This document shows positions 18,060 to 27,595 of a stretch of 64,000 bases of DNA, piece by piece. This DNA is from Anaerobacillus alkalidiazotrophicus (GTDB lineage: Bacteria > Bacillota > Bacilli > Bacillales_H > Anaerobacillaceae). The notes under the pieces were generated by a model, which saw only the letters and a program-made list of their open reading frames with translations, did not search any database and was not told the DNA's origin. The position numbers and the translations under genes are program-made. Location: the NCBI RefSeq assembly GCF_001866055.1, contig NZ_MLQS01000001.1:1417-65416 (forward strand), given 5' to 3'. How positions within the stretch are numbered: position 1 is the first letter of the stretch; each line of letters begins with the position of its first letter.

Positions 18060-18242
18060 AAGAAAAGCGCAAGCGCCTTGGTCACGAGCAGCTGCTCCTG
18101 TGCCACTCCGTTAGCTCAAGAGCAAAGCTGCATGAGGCTAATCAACAAAGGATTTCAAGAGGTAATTGAAGTTAGTTGCTTGACTGAAGTGACCGAGCTC
18201 GTAGGCTGCTTGCGCTAGACAGTTTTAAGTTAGAAATTTTAT
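18060..18242. repeat. Repeat family 4, compact copy
   Basis: Starts AAGAAAAGCGCAAGCGCC and ends TGCTTGCGCTAGACAG, matching the ends of the copy at 14357 but lacking its ~190-base internal expansion. A short related fragment (AAGCATAAGCGCCGCAGCTC) follows at about 18263. The remaining gap before the ntdP gene has one hairpin and no coding sequence. Confidence 0.75.
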
Positions 18243-18385
18243 ACTTTCTTACCTGATAAAAAAGCATAAGCGCCGCAGCTCTAGACGTCATAAATAATTG
18301 TGCTTGTTGTTTCTACAAGAATATCCTCGTGTTGAATTACTTGTACAATGCTACATAAAACATTGTATTTTTTGATTATAAATGT

Positions 18386-18424
18386 AACGTAACCTCGACT
18401 AATTGTAAATGTCGAGGTTACGTT
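18386..18424 (-). terminator. Terminator downstream of ntdP
   Basis: Perfect 14-bp stem AACGTAACCTCGAC / GTCGAGGTTACGTT with an 11-base loop, 27 bases past the ntdP stop. The minus-strand side is followed by only ACATTT, so it may be a mixed or weak terminator. Confidence 0.6.
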
Positions 18425-18450
18425 TTATTACAACGTATTTAAATTCAGAA

Positions 18451-18981
18451 CTAATCACGATATTGTAGAAACCTTTCATACCACATTTCTACAAAATGAG
18501 GATCAAAAGGACCTTTCCGTTGAGTAATCCAACTAATTAGTTCCGTCATACTTTTTTGAATAATGCTATCTAACGCCTCAGGATAGTTCATTAATTTACG
18601 ATGCTGCTCATACTCATCTTCATCCAAAATTACATATGTCATATCTGGAAAGACTTTAATATCTAGATCGTAATCAATATACTTTAAGGCTTCTTGATCC
18701 CATGTAAAAGGTGTTCCTAAATTACAATAATAGTATATTCCATCTGAACGGATCATCCCAATTGTATTAAACCACTTTTCAGAGTCAAAATAACAAATCG
18801 CTGGCTCTCTAGTTCGCCAATGCCTGCCATCTGCTTCTTGGACTAAAATACGATCATTTCCACCAATAACAACATTCGACGTCCCTTTTAACACAATGGT
18901 TTCTTCCCAAATTCGATGTATAGTCCCGTTATGTTTATAGCTATGAACTTGAATGCTGCTTCCTGTCTTTGGGAAACTCAT
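18451..18981 (-). CDS. ntdP: Nucleoside tri-/diphosphatase NtdP-like (YgaC, DUF402)
   Basis: A 176-residue DUF402 protein. The family is a beta-barrel phosphatase acting on nucleoside tri- and diphosphates with divalent metal. The conserved core here includes [12 protein letters not shown] (near 84-95) and [12 protein letters not shown] (102-113), whose acidic residues correspond to the metal site, plus the late WYERF motif. Length equals that of B. subtilis YgaC. It is probably co-transcribed with the upstream DUF3939-like gene, 18 bases away. Cytoplasmic, no signal peptide. Confidence 0.83.
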   Translation of the reverse strand: MSFPKTGSSIQVHSYKHNGTIHRIWEETIVLKGTSNVVIGGNDRILVQEADGRHWRTREPAICYFDSEKWFNTIGMIRSDGIYYYCNLGTPFTWDQEALKYIDYDLDIKVFPDMTYVILDEDEYEQHRKLMNYPEALDSIIQKSMTELISWITQRKGPFDPHFVEMWYERFLQYRD

Positions 18982-18999
18982 GCTAATCTCCTTTCTGTA

Positions 19000-19497
19000 T
19001 TATTCAGGACGCCGATGAGTCACCATTTTATCCCTTTTATCAAGGTATAATTCAACTTCAGGTTTATTATGCAAATAATGCCTAATTAAGTAATAGCTGA
19101 TTTTCCTATCCGGATTCCCTGGAATAATGGGTTCTTCACCTGTTTCCTGCATATACTGATCTACTGCTTTTTGAACATTGTCAATTTGCTTAGGAAGTTC
19201 AGCTGTTTCAAATATTTCAAACGTTTCTTTGGACATATAAAAAGGTTGACTAGGCAGCCCTTTTAGCGTCCCTTTTAATAAATGAAAATCAATGGAGTGA
19301 TCATCTAAGATTAATGTTCGAAGTGAGATGCCTTGCTTAAGTCCGTCCGCATATTCATTAACCGCTTGTCTCACCTGACCAATTGTAACATTGATGATTT
19401 GTTCCTTTACTTCTCCTTTCTGCTTGCTTTTTCTTTTTTTAAAGAACAATGATTTCAACTCCTTAAACTTTCGAATATTTGAACAACATTTCCCCAT
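19000..19497 (-). CDS. DUF3939-like hypothetical protein
   Basis: A 165-residue protein with a very basic N-terminus (KSLFFKKRKSKQKG) and then an alpha/beta body. From memory it resembles the DUF3939 family of bacilli (ITIGQVRQAV... and YYLIRHYLHNKPEVELYLDKR motifs), whose function is unknown. No catalytic motif, signal peptide or membrane helix stands out. It precedes ntdP by 18 bases on the same strand and probably shares its transcript. Confidence 0.55.
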   Translation of the reverse strand: MGKCCSNIRKFKELKSLFFKKRKSKQKGEVKEQIINVTIGQVRQAVNEYADGLKQGISLRTLILDDHSIDFHLLKGTLKGLPSQPFYMSKETFEIFETAELPKQIDNVQKAVDQYMQETGEEPIIPGNPDRKISYYLIRHYLHNKPEVELYLDKRDKMVTHRRPE

Positions 19498-19611
19498 TTT
19501 ATTAGTGCTTTTTTTTCTATCATATCTATTATACAGTTTTAAAAGTAAATTTGAAATGAAACAACCACCCTTTTTTAGGGTGGTCCGGAATTTAACTATA
19601 AAATAAATCTA

Positions 19612-19905
19612 TTATCCACAAAATGTTTGCACATATTCTTCAGACCTATGCTGAAAGGCCTTTCTTAAATGATCATATAACTCCTTTTTTTGTTGTAGCT
19701 TTACTTGAATATAATGAATCGCAAACTCTGTTTCTACTTGCTCATCTTTACAACCTAATGCTTTTTTATGAAGTTCTCTATCGCGTTTCAAAACCAATTC
19801 TTTCTCTAATTTTTCATAATACTCAATCTCATTTTCAATAGCTATTATTTGATCGGCAATCTCTACTTGAATTTGGACAAGTTTTTCAAAATCATTATGT
19901 CCCAC
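19612..19905 (-). CDS. ygaB: YgaB family protein
   Basis: A 97-residue, highly charged protein that is almost entirely predicted coiled coil (EKLVQIQVEIADQIIAIENE and following heptads). It matches the small YgaB family by size and composition, and lies between sspE and the ntdP/ygaD genes as in B. subtilis. Function unknown. The start ATG has a GGAGGCG site upstream. A downstream gene lies about 110 bases away. Confidence 0.7.
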   Translation of the reverse strand: MGHNDFEKLVQIQVEIADQIIAIENEIEYYEKLEKELVLKRDRELHKKALGCKDEQVETEFAIHYIQVKLQQKKELYDHLRKAFQHRSEEYVQTFCG

Positions 19906-20399
19906 TATATTCGCCTCCTAATAAAAGCGCTAGGTAACTGAATGTAGGCAAAACCAGAAGAACATACACCAAATACCGGTCGATAAGTAGACTGAAAGTG
20001 CCTTAAAGTGGTTAAGCCTAGCTACCTCGAGCTAGATTACATTCTAACTATAATTTTCCCTTCCAATATCCTCGGATAAAAATAGGTTTTTAATTGAGTG
20101 AATTTCATAATTACCTAAATGGAGCTACATAAGTCTAAATGTTATTAGAAACGGTCTTTATCCAACAATATTTAGTATCCTAGTAGCGAAAATTAATAAT
20201 TTATAAGTTCATTAAATTTTGTAATAGCTATTTCTATATTGTTATATTGCTATCAATTTAGGATCGTTCACTCCTAACTAGAAGAATCCTTTTATAACTC
20301 TAATAATTCGATGTATTAAAAGTGTTTCCTTTGACTAGTTATGTAGATGCGTAAGAACTTTTGTAGAAATATATGATTTGATTAAGCTTACAGAAACAG
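19906..20399. other. Intergenic region between ygaB and sspE
   Basis: Almost 500 bases without a gene. It contains a family 3 repeat (20091-20217); the rest is AT-rich with stops in every frame and no recognisable promoter pair. Confidence 0.5.
20091..20217. repeat. Repeat family 3, full copy
   Basis: Begins TAATTGAGTGAATTTCATAA, continues TTACCTAAATGGAGCTACAT, then a hairpin of CTAAATGTTATTAG-type sequence with CCAACAATATTTAGTATC, and ends TTCATTAAATTTT, roughly the inverse of its start. It matches 43702-43824 over its whole length. Confidence 0.7.
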
Positions 20400-20434
20400 G
20401 AAAAAGCACTCCTTCGTGTAAAGGAGTGCTTTTC
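20400..20434 (-). terminator. Terminator of the gamma-SASP gene
   Basis: Stem AAAAAGCACTCCTT, loop CGTGT, AAAGGAGTGCTTTT, just after the sspE stop codon; T-rich on the minus strand. Confidence 0.85.
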
Positions 20435-20438
20435 TCAA

Positions 20439-20600
20439 TTATTGTTGTTGTTGACTTTTCTTTTGAGCTGATTGTTGATTTTGCTGACGAACTTCTTGAA
20501 CATCAGTTTCGCTAGCAAATTCTTGGCTTAGCCCTTGAGCAGAAGATTGGTTTTGTTGTTTAACTTTTTGTGCATTAGTTTTTGATGGATTATTTTTCAT
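20439..20600 (-). CDS. sspE: Gamma-type small acid-soluble spore protein
   Basis: A 53-residue, glutamine- and asparagine-rich protein (starting MKNNPSKTNAQKVKQQNQSS) with the germination-protease cleavage motif EFASE at residues 27-31. Gamma-SASP is an amino acid store degraded when spores germinate. B. subtilis SspE is about 84 residues with two repeats; this version is short, with one full repeat unit and a second beginning with VRQQNQQSAQ. A ribosome site GGAGGTGATAG precedes the ATG at 20600, and a terminator follows. Presence shows the organism forms endospores. Confidence 0.9.
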   Translation of the reverse strand: MKNNPSKTNAQKVKQQNQSSAQGLSQEFASETDVQEVRQQNQQSAQKKSQQQQ

Positions 20601-20670
20601 CACTATCACCTCCACAAAAATTAATATCTCCTCACGATGTGATTTTATCCAAAAAAATATTAATTTTATT

Positions 20671-20755
20671 TAATGGAGTGAATTTCAGTATTACCTAAAT
20701 CGAGCTACATATAGTATCTCACTGGTGAGAATAATGAATGATGAAGCAATAAATA
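20671..20755. repeat. Repeat family 3, internally deleted copy
   Basis: Starts TAATGGAGTGAATTTCAGTA and TTACCTAAATCGAGCTACAT like the full copies, then jumps to TAGTATCTCACTGGTGAGAA and AATGAATGATGAAG, lacking the central hairpin. It sits between sspE and fabL. Confidence 0.6.
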
Positions 20756-20781
20756 GTGTAGAAAAAACATTATATGCTTAG

Positions 20782-21558
<777 letters not shown>

Positions 21559-21662
21559 TCAAACATTATACCGAATACTTATTATTGTTACTACAAAGAC
21601 TAGAAAAGATGAGAAAAACTCATCTTAATTAAATAACGGTTCGCCTGAGGAGGGAATTGTTC

Positions 21663-21890
21663 ATGTATGTTGGCCGTGATATGACTGAGCTCTCAATGAT
21701 GTCTAAAAAAGAATGGACAGATAAAGAATTAGCTTATTTTCATCGAAGCTTACAACAGGTGGTTCCTTATTTAAATGCTGAAGGCGTAACAATCCACAGG
21801 GAAATCGTTAAAGAAATTATGTCTCGAGGCAGCATGTCTCAGGAAGACGAAGCAAGTTATGAGCACGGGTCAAGAGTTCATTTTGAATAG
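21663..21890 (+). CDS. YfhS-like small protein
   Basis: A 75-residue acidic soluble protein starting MYVGRDMTELSMMSKKEW. The start ATG at 21663 is preferred because GAGGAGGG lies 8 bases upstream; a TTG two codons earlier is too close. It occupies the place of yfhS beside fabL in B. subtilis and has similar size; the name is based on position and is tentative. No domain is recognised. It is divergent from fabL and ends in a terminator near 22040. Confidence 0.6.
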   Translation: MYVGRDMTELSMMSKKEWTDKELAYFHRSLQQVVPYLNAEGVTIHREIVKEIMSRGSMSQEDEASYEHGSRVHFE

Positions 21891-21915
21891 TTCAAAATGA
21901 AAAGCTTGCTTCACA

Positions 21916-21991
21916 ATAAAGCTGAACTTCAATCAGTGGGGGTTTCCTTCATCTCCCACTGACTGTTAGTTTAACTCATACCACAGGCATA
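21916..21991. repeat. Repeat family 1, truncated copy
   Basis: Only the ATAAAGCTGAAC end and the AATCAGTGGGGG / CTCCCACTGA stem, through TACCACAGGCATAAA, are present; the second half is missing. It has more base changes than the other copies, so it is probably an old remnant. Confidence 0.7.
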
Positions 21992-22020
21992 AATAAAAAG
22001 TATAGATTTCTATCCTTAAA

Positions 22021-22047
22021 GGTTGAGTTTTAACTCAGCCTTTTTTT
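22021..22047 (+). terminator. Terminator after the yfhS-like gene
   Basis: GGTTGAGTT-TT-AACTCAGCC followed by seven T residues. Confidence 0.75.
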
Positions 22048-22133
22048 ATACTAATTTGGACTATAGTTTTATTTTTAAAAAGATGGAAGCTTGAAACAGG
22101 CTAAATTTCTATATTTATAAAGGGGAGAAATCC

Positions 22134-22667
22134 ATGTTTGATCCGACAATTTATGAAAATTTAAAGGTTGTATTGGAGGGGCAAATTTATGAGCGCGATT
22201 TTAATAATGAAATAATTATTGTAGATCGGCAAGACAACATTGACCTAGCGTCAATGTCTCGTCAATATGTTATTACTTTCTCGATAAAAAGTGGCTCAAA
22301 GAATTATCAAGCTAAAGTAAAACTAAAGGCGGATTCTAAAGACCTCTATGGTGAAATCTTAGAAAAAGAAACAATAAGTAACTGTGGGTGCCATTTGATG
22401 CTTTCTTTAAATGGTCCATTAACAAACATTTCTTCAAACCCCCAAATAATCAAACAAATGTTAGAGAACAAATGGAATAAACGACCTATAATAACTCAAG
22501 AAATATATTACACTTGGAATCCAAACGAAGCTCATCAATATTTTTTTAAAACCATCTTAAGCTTCGATCGAAAAATTAATGAAGATCATATAGATGATTT
22601 CGATCAAATAATGAATCTTCTAATTGAGTCTCTACTACTAGTGGAAAAAATTAATACAAACCCTTGA
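22134..22667 (+). CDS. Hypothetical protein
   Basis: A 177-residue soluble protein that I do not recognise. Residues 1-75 look beta-rich (QYVITFSIKSGSKNYQAKVKL) and the C-terminal third is helical with acidic residues. A CGC motif (NCGCH) lies near residue 85. The ATG follows AGGGGAGAAATC, a good ribosome site. It is followed 59 bases later by an aminotransferase gene on the same strand and may be co-transcribed; no function can be inferred from that. Confidence 0.6.
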   Translation: MFDPTIYENLKVVLEGQIYERDFNNEIIIVDRQDNIDLASMSRQYVITFSIKSGSKNYQAKVKLKADSKDLYGEILEKETISNCGCHLMLSLNGPLTNISSNPQIIKQMLENKWNKRPIITQEIYYTWNPNEAHQYFFKTILSFDRKINEDHIDDFDQIMNLLIESLLLVEKINTNP

Positions 22668-22726
22668 CGAGAGCTTTTCTTGCGATAATAATGAGTAATA
22701 ATTAATTTCACAAAGGACTGGTAAAT

Positions 22727-23890
22727 ATGATTAATCACTCAAAAAGGTTAGCTCCTTTATCAACTGGGATTTTTAATCAACTATTGCAATATAAACAAGA
22801 ACAGTTAAACCTCGGAGTTGATATCATCGACTTAAGTATCGGTAGCCCGGATTTGAAACCACCTACTTTTGTCACTAATACACTTTCTACCTCTGCTTTA
22901 AACACCGATTTATACGGTTATGCCATTAACAGTACATTAGAATTCAAGGAGGCCGTAACTCATTACTATAATCGAAAATTTAATGTTACGTTAAAAGAAG
23001 AAGAAGTTCTGCAACTTATGGGTTCACAGGACGGTTTAGCACATTTAGCTTTAGCTTACTTAGATCCAGGAGATATCGTGATAGTGCCTGATCCAGGTTA
23101 TCCAATCTATTCTGCGAGTGTTCATGTTGCAGGCGGTAAACTTTACCATATGCCTTTAATTGAAGAGGCTGATTACCTACCATCTTTAGAACAGATCCCA
23201 GAAGAAGTTTGCAAAAAAGCAAAAATGCTTATAATTAGCTACCCAGGAAATCCAATCCCTGCTGTGGCTAGTGAAGATTTTTTCAAAAGCTTAATTGAAT
23301 TCGGAAAAAAACATGAGATATTAATTATTCATGATTTTGCATATTGCGAATTACTTTATGACGGTAGAAGACCGTTAAGCATTTTATCGATACCTGAGTC
23401 CCGCGACATAGCCATCGAGTTTAATTCACTATCCAAGAGCTTCAACATAGCGGGAAGTCGTATAGGTTACTTAGTTGGGAATGCAAATTTACTCTCTCCT
23501 TTAGCAATACTAAAATCTCATTTTGATTACGGAGTATTTCTACCCATTCAAATCGCTGCAACAAAAGCTTTAAATGAGGGCGATCAATTTTTAGAAGATC
23601 AAAGAAAGACATATGAAAAAAGACGAAATACATTTGTAGAAAGTTTATCAAACGAGGGATGGCAAGTAAAAATTCCTGCTGGAGGCATGTTTGTTTGGGC
23701 TAAAATACCCGATGGATATACATCTTTTGAGTTCACACTTAAAGCTATTGAAAATGGTGTGGTTGTTACCCCTGGTGATGCTTTTGGTCCTCATGGGGAA
23801 GGCTATATTCGAATTGCCCTCGTAGAAAGTGATGAACAATTACGAAAAGCGGCAAAACGGTTGAGTAGTATATATTCTGAAAAGCCATAA
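22727..23890 (+). CDS. Class I/II pyridoxal-phosphate aminotransferase
   Basis: A 387-residue fold-type I aminotransferase with the motif set of the LL-diaminopimelate/aspartate aminotransferase-like group: DLSIGSPDLKPP near 35, GSQDGLAHLALAYLDPGD near 105, DPGYPIY, HDFAYCELLYDG around 205-216 and the PLP lysine in SLSKSFNIAGSRIGY. The usual NNPTGAV asparagine region reads SYPGNPIPAVAS, a slight variant. The substrate is unknown; no lysine or methionine pathway genes are adjacent. It starts at an ATG after a weak AAAGGACTGG site. Confidence 0.85.
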   Translation: MINHSKRLAPLSTGIFNQLLQYKQEQLNLGVDIIDLSIGSPDLKPPTFVTNTLSTSALNTDLYGYAINSTLEFKEAVTHYYNRKFNVTLKEEEVLQLMGSQDGLAHLALAYLDPGDIVIVPDPGYPIYSASVHVAGGKLYHMPLIEEADYLPSLEQIPEEVCKKAKMLIISYPGNPIPAVASEDFFKSLIEFGKKHEILIIHDFAYCELLYDGRRPLSILSIPESRDIAIEFNSLSKSFNIAGSRIGYLVGNANLLSPLAILKSHFDYGVFLPIQIAATKALNEGDQFLEDQRKTYEKRRNTFVESLSNEGWQVKIPAGGMFVWAKIPDGYTSFEFTLKAIENGVVVTPGDAFGPHGEGYIRIALVESDEQLRKAAKRLSSIYSEKP

Positions 23891-24067
23891 ATGATGATTT
23901 TCGAAAATACTCCGTTCGAATCGCACACAAACACTATACAACACACTTTCAAACAATCTATAACATAACATAAAAGAGCTTTTTTATTTTTCAAAAAAAA
24001 TTTCTACCAATACTGGAAGTAAAACAAAGGTAATTAGGACATACTCAATTGGTAGAGGTGATAAAAG

Positions 24068-25006
24068 ATGAAAGGCTTACATGTAAAATGGTTTACGGAA
24101 CTCGAACCCATAAGAGAGCCAATTGAAAATATACTTACGTTGAACTTCTTTTTGGTTTCATTATTAATCGCAGCCTTTTTGGCAATTTTACCGCAAATCA
24201 TTCCTTATATTATGCAGCTTAAAATTGTAAAAGCATTTGACAAAAAGTTATCAACTTTAGAACCTTACACAGGTTTAATCTTAAAATACGGAACCGCATT
24301 TGCGATCATATTACAACTTTTTTGGGATTCAATTTTAGCTCCTGAAATCCATTTGACATCATTCTCTTTGATCGTTGCCATATTTGTAGTTATTGCGCTA
24401 CTGATTCCTCACCATCTCGCAACTAAAATTGGTGCAATAGGAATAATCATTCTATTTATGGATGCATTATTACATATAGGATGGTTTAATACATTAGATT
24501 ATGCTTTTTATTTAGCTATTGCTTTTGCTTTATTTACTCAAAAAACAAAGTGGGAAAAATTCGGGATGCCCGCCCTTTATCTTGGAACAGGATTATCTTT
24601 ATGTTGGGTTGCTGTAGAGAAGTGGGTATACCAGGAAATGAGCATTGATATTATTTTAAATCATGCTGTTCCTACGTTTGGACTTGAACCTGTAACCTTC
24701 GTAATTATCAGTGCTTTTATTGAATTTGTTGTCGGGTATCTCCTTATAGTAGGGGTATTAAACCGATTATTAGCTCTAGTACTTACGTTAATATTTGTTG
24801 CTACAACGATGTTGTTTGGGCTACTTGAAATAATTGGTCACTTCATCATTCATATAATATTAATTACATTTATCATAGAAAATACAAGTTTTTATAATCC
24901 ACCTGTTCAAATGCACAAACGAAAAATTGATCAAATTATTTTTATCTTTTTAAACTTTCTCTTTGTGTTAGCTACTACCTTGCTCATTTACTATCGTTTT
25001 GCTTAG
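24068..25006 (+). CDS. Multi-spanning membrane protein (DoxX-like)
   Basis: A 312-residue integral membrane protein with about eight hydrophobic segments and short loops. Features such as LYLGTGLSLCWVAVEKWVYQ, and an early helix after the short soluble N-terminus, resemble DoxX/quinol-oxidase-subunit-like proteins, but the similarity is weak and the function is unknown. The ATG at 24068 has a TAGAGGTGATAAAAG site upstream. The stop codon abuts a family 2 repeat whose GAGAAC end begins at the TAG. Confidence 0.5.
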   Translation: MKGLHVKWFTELEPIREPIENILTLNFFLVSLLIAAFLAILPQIIPYIMQLKIVKAFDKKLSTLEPYTGLILKYGTAFAIILQLFWDSILAPEIHLTSFSLIVAIFVVIALLIPHHLATKIGAIGIIILFMDALLHIGWFNTLDYAFYLAIAFALFTQKTKWEKFGMPALYLGTGLSLCWVAVEKWVYQEMSIDIILNHAVPTFGLEPVTFVIISAFIEFVVGYLLIVGVLNRLLALVLTLIFVATTMLFGLLEIIGHFIIHIILITFIIENTSFYNPPVQMHKRKIDQIIFIFLNFLFVLATTLLIYYRFA

Positions 25007-25121
25007 AGAACTCGTTCTAGCTTCGCTAGAACATCGGAAATTCAGATGGAGTCTCAACTCCACCTGAATGGAAGTTCCCACCTAAGTTTTTAGGTGGGAT
25101 TCTTACTGCCCCTAAAAAGTA
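25006..25121. repeat. Interspersed palindromic repeat family 2, inverted copy
   Basis: Reverse-orientation copy of 9323-9440: GAGAACTCGTTCTAGCTTCG, then TTCAGATGGAGT/ACTCCACCTGAA, then a CCCACCTAA/TTAGGTGGG stem, and ACTGCCCCTAAAAAG. It directly follows the membrane gene's stop codon and is immediately next to a family 1 copy. Confidence 0.75.
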
Positions 25122-25123
25122 GT

Positions 25124-25282
25124 ATAAAGCTGAACTTCAATCAGTGGGGGTTTTCCTTCATCCCCCACTGATTGTTAGTTCAACTTATCGGACCTTTAGG
25201 GGCAGTTTATCCCCCACCTAAACTTCTCGATTTTCTTAAGTTTTGAGGTGGGGGTCTTACTGCCGCTTAAGAGTGGGATAAA
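25124..25282. repeat. Interspersed palindromic repeat family 1, short form
   Basis: Nearly identical to 3234-3393, also without the central GAATAACT hairpin. One base change gives TGCCGCTTAAGAGTG in place of TGCCCCTTAAG. It lies back to back with a family 2 copy. Confidence 0.8.
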
Positions 25283-25303
25283 GCTGTTCCACAAGACAAT
25301 TTT

Positions 25304-26062
25304 CTAAAAATTTGACTTCGATTGACCACCATCTACATTGAGTGTAGCACCTACAACCCATGATGCTTTTTCCGATGCTAGAAATAGAACAACGTTTGCT
25401 ACTTCCTCAACAGTACCGAATCTCCCTGATGGGATTTCTTTTTCCACAAAGTCATTTATTTGTGTAGGATTTGCTTCAAGTCGTTTCTGCCAGTTACCTG
25501 TTGAATGAAGGATAGAGCCAGGAGCAACACCATTGACTCGGATCCCTTCCTTAATAACTTCATCAGCCAAAGACTTAGTAAATGAAATCATAGCTGCCTT
25601 GGCACTATTATAAGTAGGTTTACCGCCAGATTCGCGTCCAAAAATAGATGATATATTTATGATTACACCTTGCCCTTGATTTTTCATTATTGGAACAGCC
25701 AGTTTACTAAAATGGACAGCGGAAAAATAATTTAAGTTCATCGCTGATTCGAAAAGTGAAAGATCTGTTTCGACTGTCGTACTTCCATTACTTCCCCCAA
25801 CATTATTAATAACAATATCTACTGTTCCAAAATCATTAATTAATTGACGGAAAATATTTTCACGATCTTCACTCACAGATAAGTCACCTTCGTAATGAGC
25901 ATCTAAGTCAAGTTCAATACTAGCTTTTTCTAAATCTTGCTTCGTCCTTGCAGCAATGGCTACTTTTGCTCCTTCTTCTTTAAAAGCTTTGGCAATTGCT
26001 TTCCCAATCCCCTTTGAACCACCTGTGACGAATACTACTTTTCCTTCTAATTGTAAGTCCAT
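25304..26062 (-). CDS. SDR family oxidoreductase
   Basis: A 252-residue short-chain dehydrogenase: cofactor motif TGGSKGIG near residue 13, NNVGGS in the position of NNAG, catalytic serine in ISSIFGRESG, then YNSAKAA giving the YxxxK pair, and a C-terminal NVDGGQS. The substrate cannot be told from sequence. The start at 26062 is used because AAGGAGA lies 9 bases upstream; an in-frame TTG eight codons earlier overlaps mutY. The gene begins two bases after the mutY stop, so the two form one operon. Confidence 0.85.
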   Translation of the reverse strand: MDLQLEGKVVFVTGGSKGIGKAIAKAFKEEGAKVAIAARTKQDLEKASIELDLDAHYEGDLSVSEDRENIFRQLINDFGTVDIVINNVGGSNGSTTVETDLSLFESAMNLNYFSAVHFSKLAVPIMKNQGQGVIINISSIFGRESGGKPTYNSAKAAMISFTKSLADEVIKEGIRVNGVAPGSILHSTGNWQKRLEANPTQINDFVEKEIPSGRFGTVEEVANVVLFLASEKASWVVGATLNVDGGQSKSNF

Positions 26063-26064
26063 AA

Positions 26065-27150
26065 TTAAATTTCTCCTTTCAAGCAATGATTCATTATTTT
26101 TTGATGGGAAACTGGAAAAGGATATGCCTTTATCTCTGAACTAGATACCCAAACAGATCGTTCATTCTGTTTTTCACCACTACTTAACAACTCCACTTCA
26201 AAAATCTTAATATCCCACTTTAGGTGTGAAAAAACATGGTCAACATGGAAAATTTGTTCACCAATAATGGTGTGTAAGGAGAATTCGGTTAACAAAAAGT
26301 CGGTTAATTGCTTCTCAATAGGATTTTCATCATTAATTTCAAGATTGGGGAATTCCCATAAATTTGCTAATAGACCGACGCTTAGACGTTGATGAATAAG
26401 AACTTGCCCATCTTTATTTTTTATAAAAGCACAAGCCATTTTTTTCTCTTTTGGTTTTGTCTTTTTTGCTTTAATAGGAAGTTGAGTTTGTACATTTTCT
26501 TCATATGCTTTACAATGCTTTTGAACAGGGCATATCGCACACGAAGGCGTAGTAGGGGTACAAATTAATGCTCCTAGTTCCATCAAACCTTGATTAAAAG
26601 CAGACGGATCATCTTTACTAATAAGTATTTTTATTATTTCTTCAATATTTTTTCTAGTTTTTTGCTTACTAATATCATCATAGCTAGCAATAATACGCGA
26701 GATTACCCGCATGACATTACCATCTACAGCTGGCTCCGGGATATCAAACGCAATACTCAGAATTGCTCCTGAAGTATATGGACCTACCCCTTTTAACTTA
26801 GATATTTCTGCTTTAGAGTTCGGTACCACCCCACCATAACTTGTATGGACTTCTCTTACAGCTGCTTGTAAATTTCTTGCTCTAGAATAATAACCTAATC
26901 CCTCCCAAGCTTTTAGAACATCCCCTTCATCTGCCAAAGCTAGGGCGTCAACAGTAGGAAACTTTTTAATAAACCCATTAAAATAAGGAATTACAGTTTC
27001 TACTCTAGTTTGTTGAAGCATAATTTCTGATACCCAAATCTTGTATGGATCCTTATCCTGGCGCCAAGGTAAATCGCGTTGATTTCCTTTAAACCAACTA
27101 ATTAAATCATTTCGAAATCCTTTCACTGATGCTATATTATCTAGTTGCAT
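26065..27150 (-). CDS. mutY: A/G-specific adenine glycosylase MutY
   Basis: A 361-residue base-excision repair glycosylase that removes adenine mispaired with 8-oxoguanine. The catalytic acid lies at E42 (SEIMLQQTRVET), the helix-hairpin-helix at GVGPYTSGAI (121-130) and the catalytic aspartate at D143 (AVDGNVMRV). The 4Fe-4S ligands C197, C204, C207 and C213 show the C-x6-C-x2-C-x5-C spacing. A C-terminal NUDIX-like domain for 8-oxoG recognition follows. Position upstream of fabL and beside yfhP matches B. subtilis. Confidence 0.95.
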   Translation of the reverse strand: MQLDNIASVKGFRNDLISWFKGNQRDLPWRQDKDPYKIWVSEIMLQQTRVETVIPYFNGFIKKFPTVDALALADEGDVLKAWEGLGYYSRARNLQAAVREVHTSYGGVVPNSKAEISKLKGVGPYTSGAILSIAFDIPEPAVDGNVMRVISRIIASYDDISKQKTRKNIEEIIKILISKDDPSAFNQGLMELGALICTPTTPSCAICPVQKHCKAYEENVQTQLPIKAKKTKPKEKKMACAFIKNKDGQVLIHQRLSVGLLANLWEFPNLEINDENPIEKQLTDFLLTEFSLHTIIGEQIFHVDHVFSHLKWDIKIFEVELLSSGEKQNERSVWVSSSEIKAYPFPVSHQKIMNHCLKGEI

Positions 27151-27160
27151 TTTAGCTCCT

Positions 27161-27481
27161 CTATTCTTGAATTTGCTTTGTTTGAAATGCCCAACAGTTT
27201 AATCTATCCAGTCCACCTTCTATATACTTATCTAACTGACTAAAAATTGGGTGTTCATAAGATTTTCGTAATTTTTTCAATGCTTTATAATGAGCAATAT
27301 TTGGAACTTGAAACATTTCCACATATAAATTTGGTTGATCTGTTGAAACAAACCACTGTATATTTTCTGCACTATACTCCGGTAACTTTCTTATGACTTC
27401 TTGCATAACAGATTCGTATTGAGCAACTTCTGTCTCATTAATTTTATATTCTATAAAAATTTGTAAATTTAATTTATTCAT
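27161..27481 (-). CDS. Hypothetical protein, possible ferredoxin-like dimeric barrel
   Basis: A 106-residue soluble protein read toward mutY with a 10-base gap, so it is likely the first gene of the mutY operon. The pattern of an initial beta strand (LQIFIEYKI), a helix, a strand with Y and E residues (NLYVEMFQV) and a helix ending in Y-x-H hints at an ABM/NIPSNAP-like alpha/beta barrel fold. That is inference from pattern only and I do not recognise a named family. Confidence 0.55.
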   Translation of the reverse strand: MNKLNLQIFIEYKINETEVAQYESVMQEVIRKLPEYSAENIQWFVSTDQPNLYVEMFQVPNIAHYKALKKLRKSYEHPIFSQLDKYIEGGLDRLNCWAFQTKQIQE

Positions 27482-27595
27482 ATTGTAAAACCCCTTTTTA
27501 AACTATATAATTTCGGGTAAAACTAATATAAATTAGAAGAAGATGTTGATACTATGATGAGACAACGTCAATTTTTAACGGAGGTGCAATCACTA

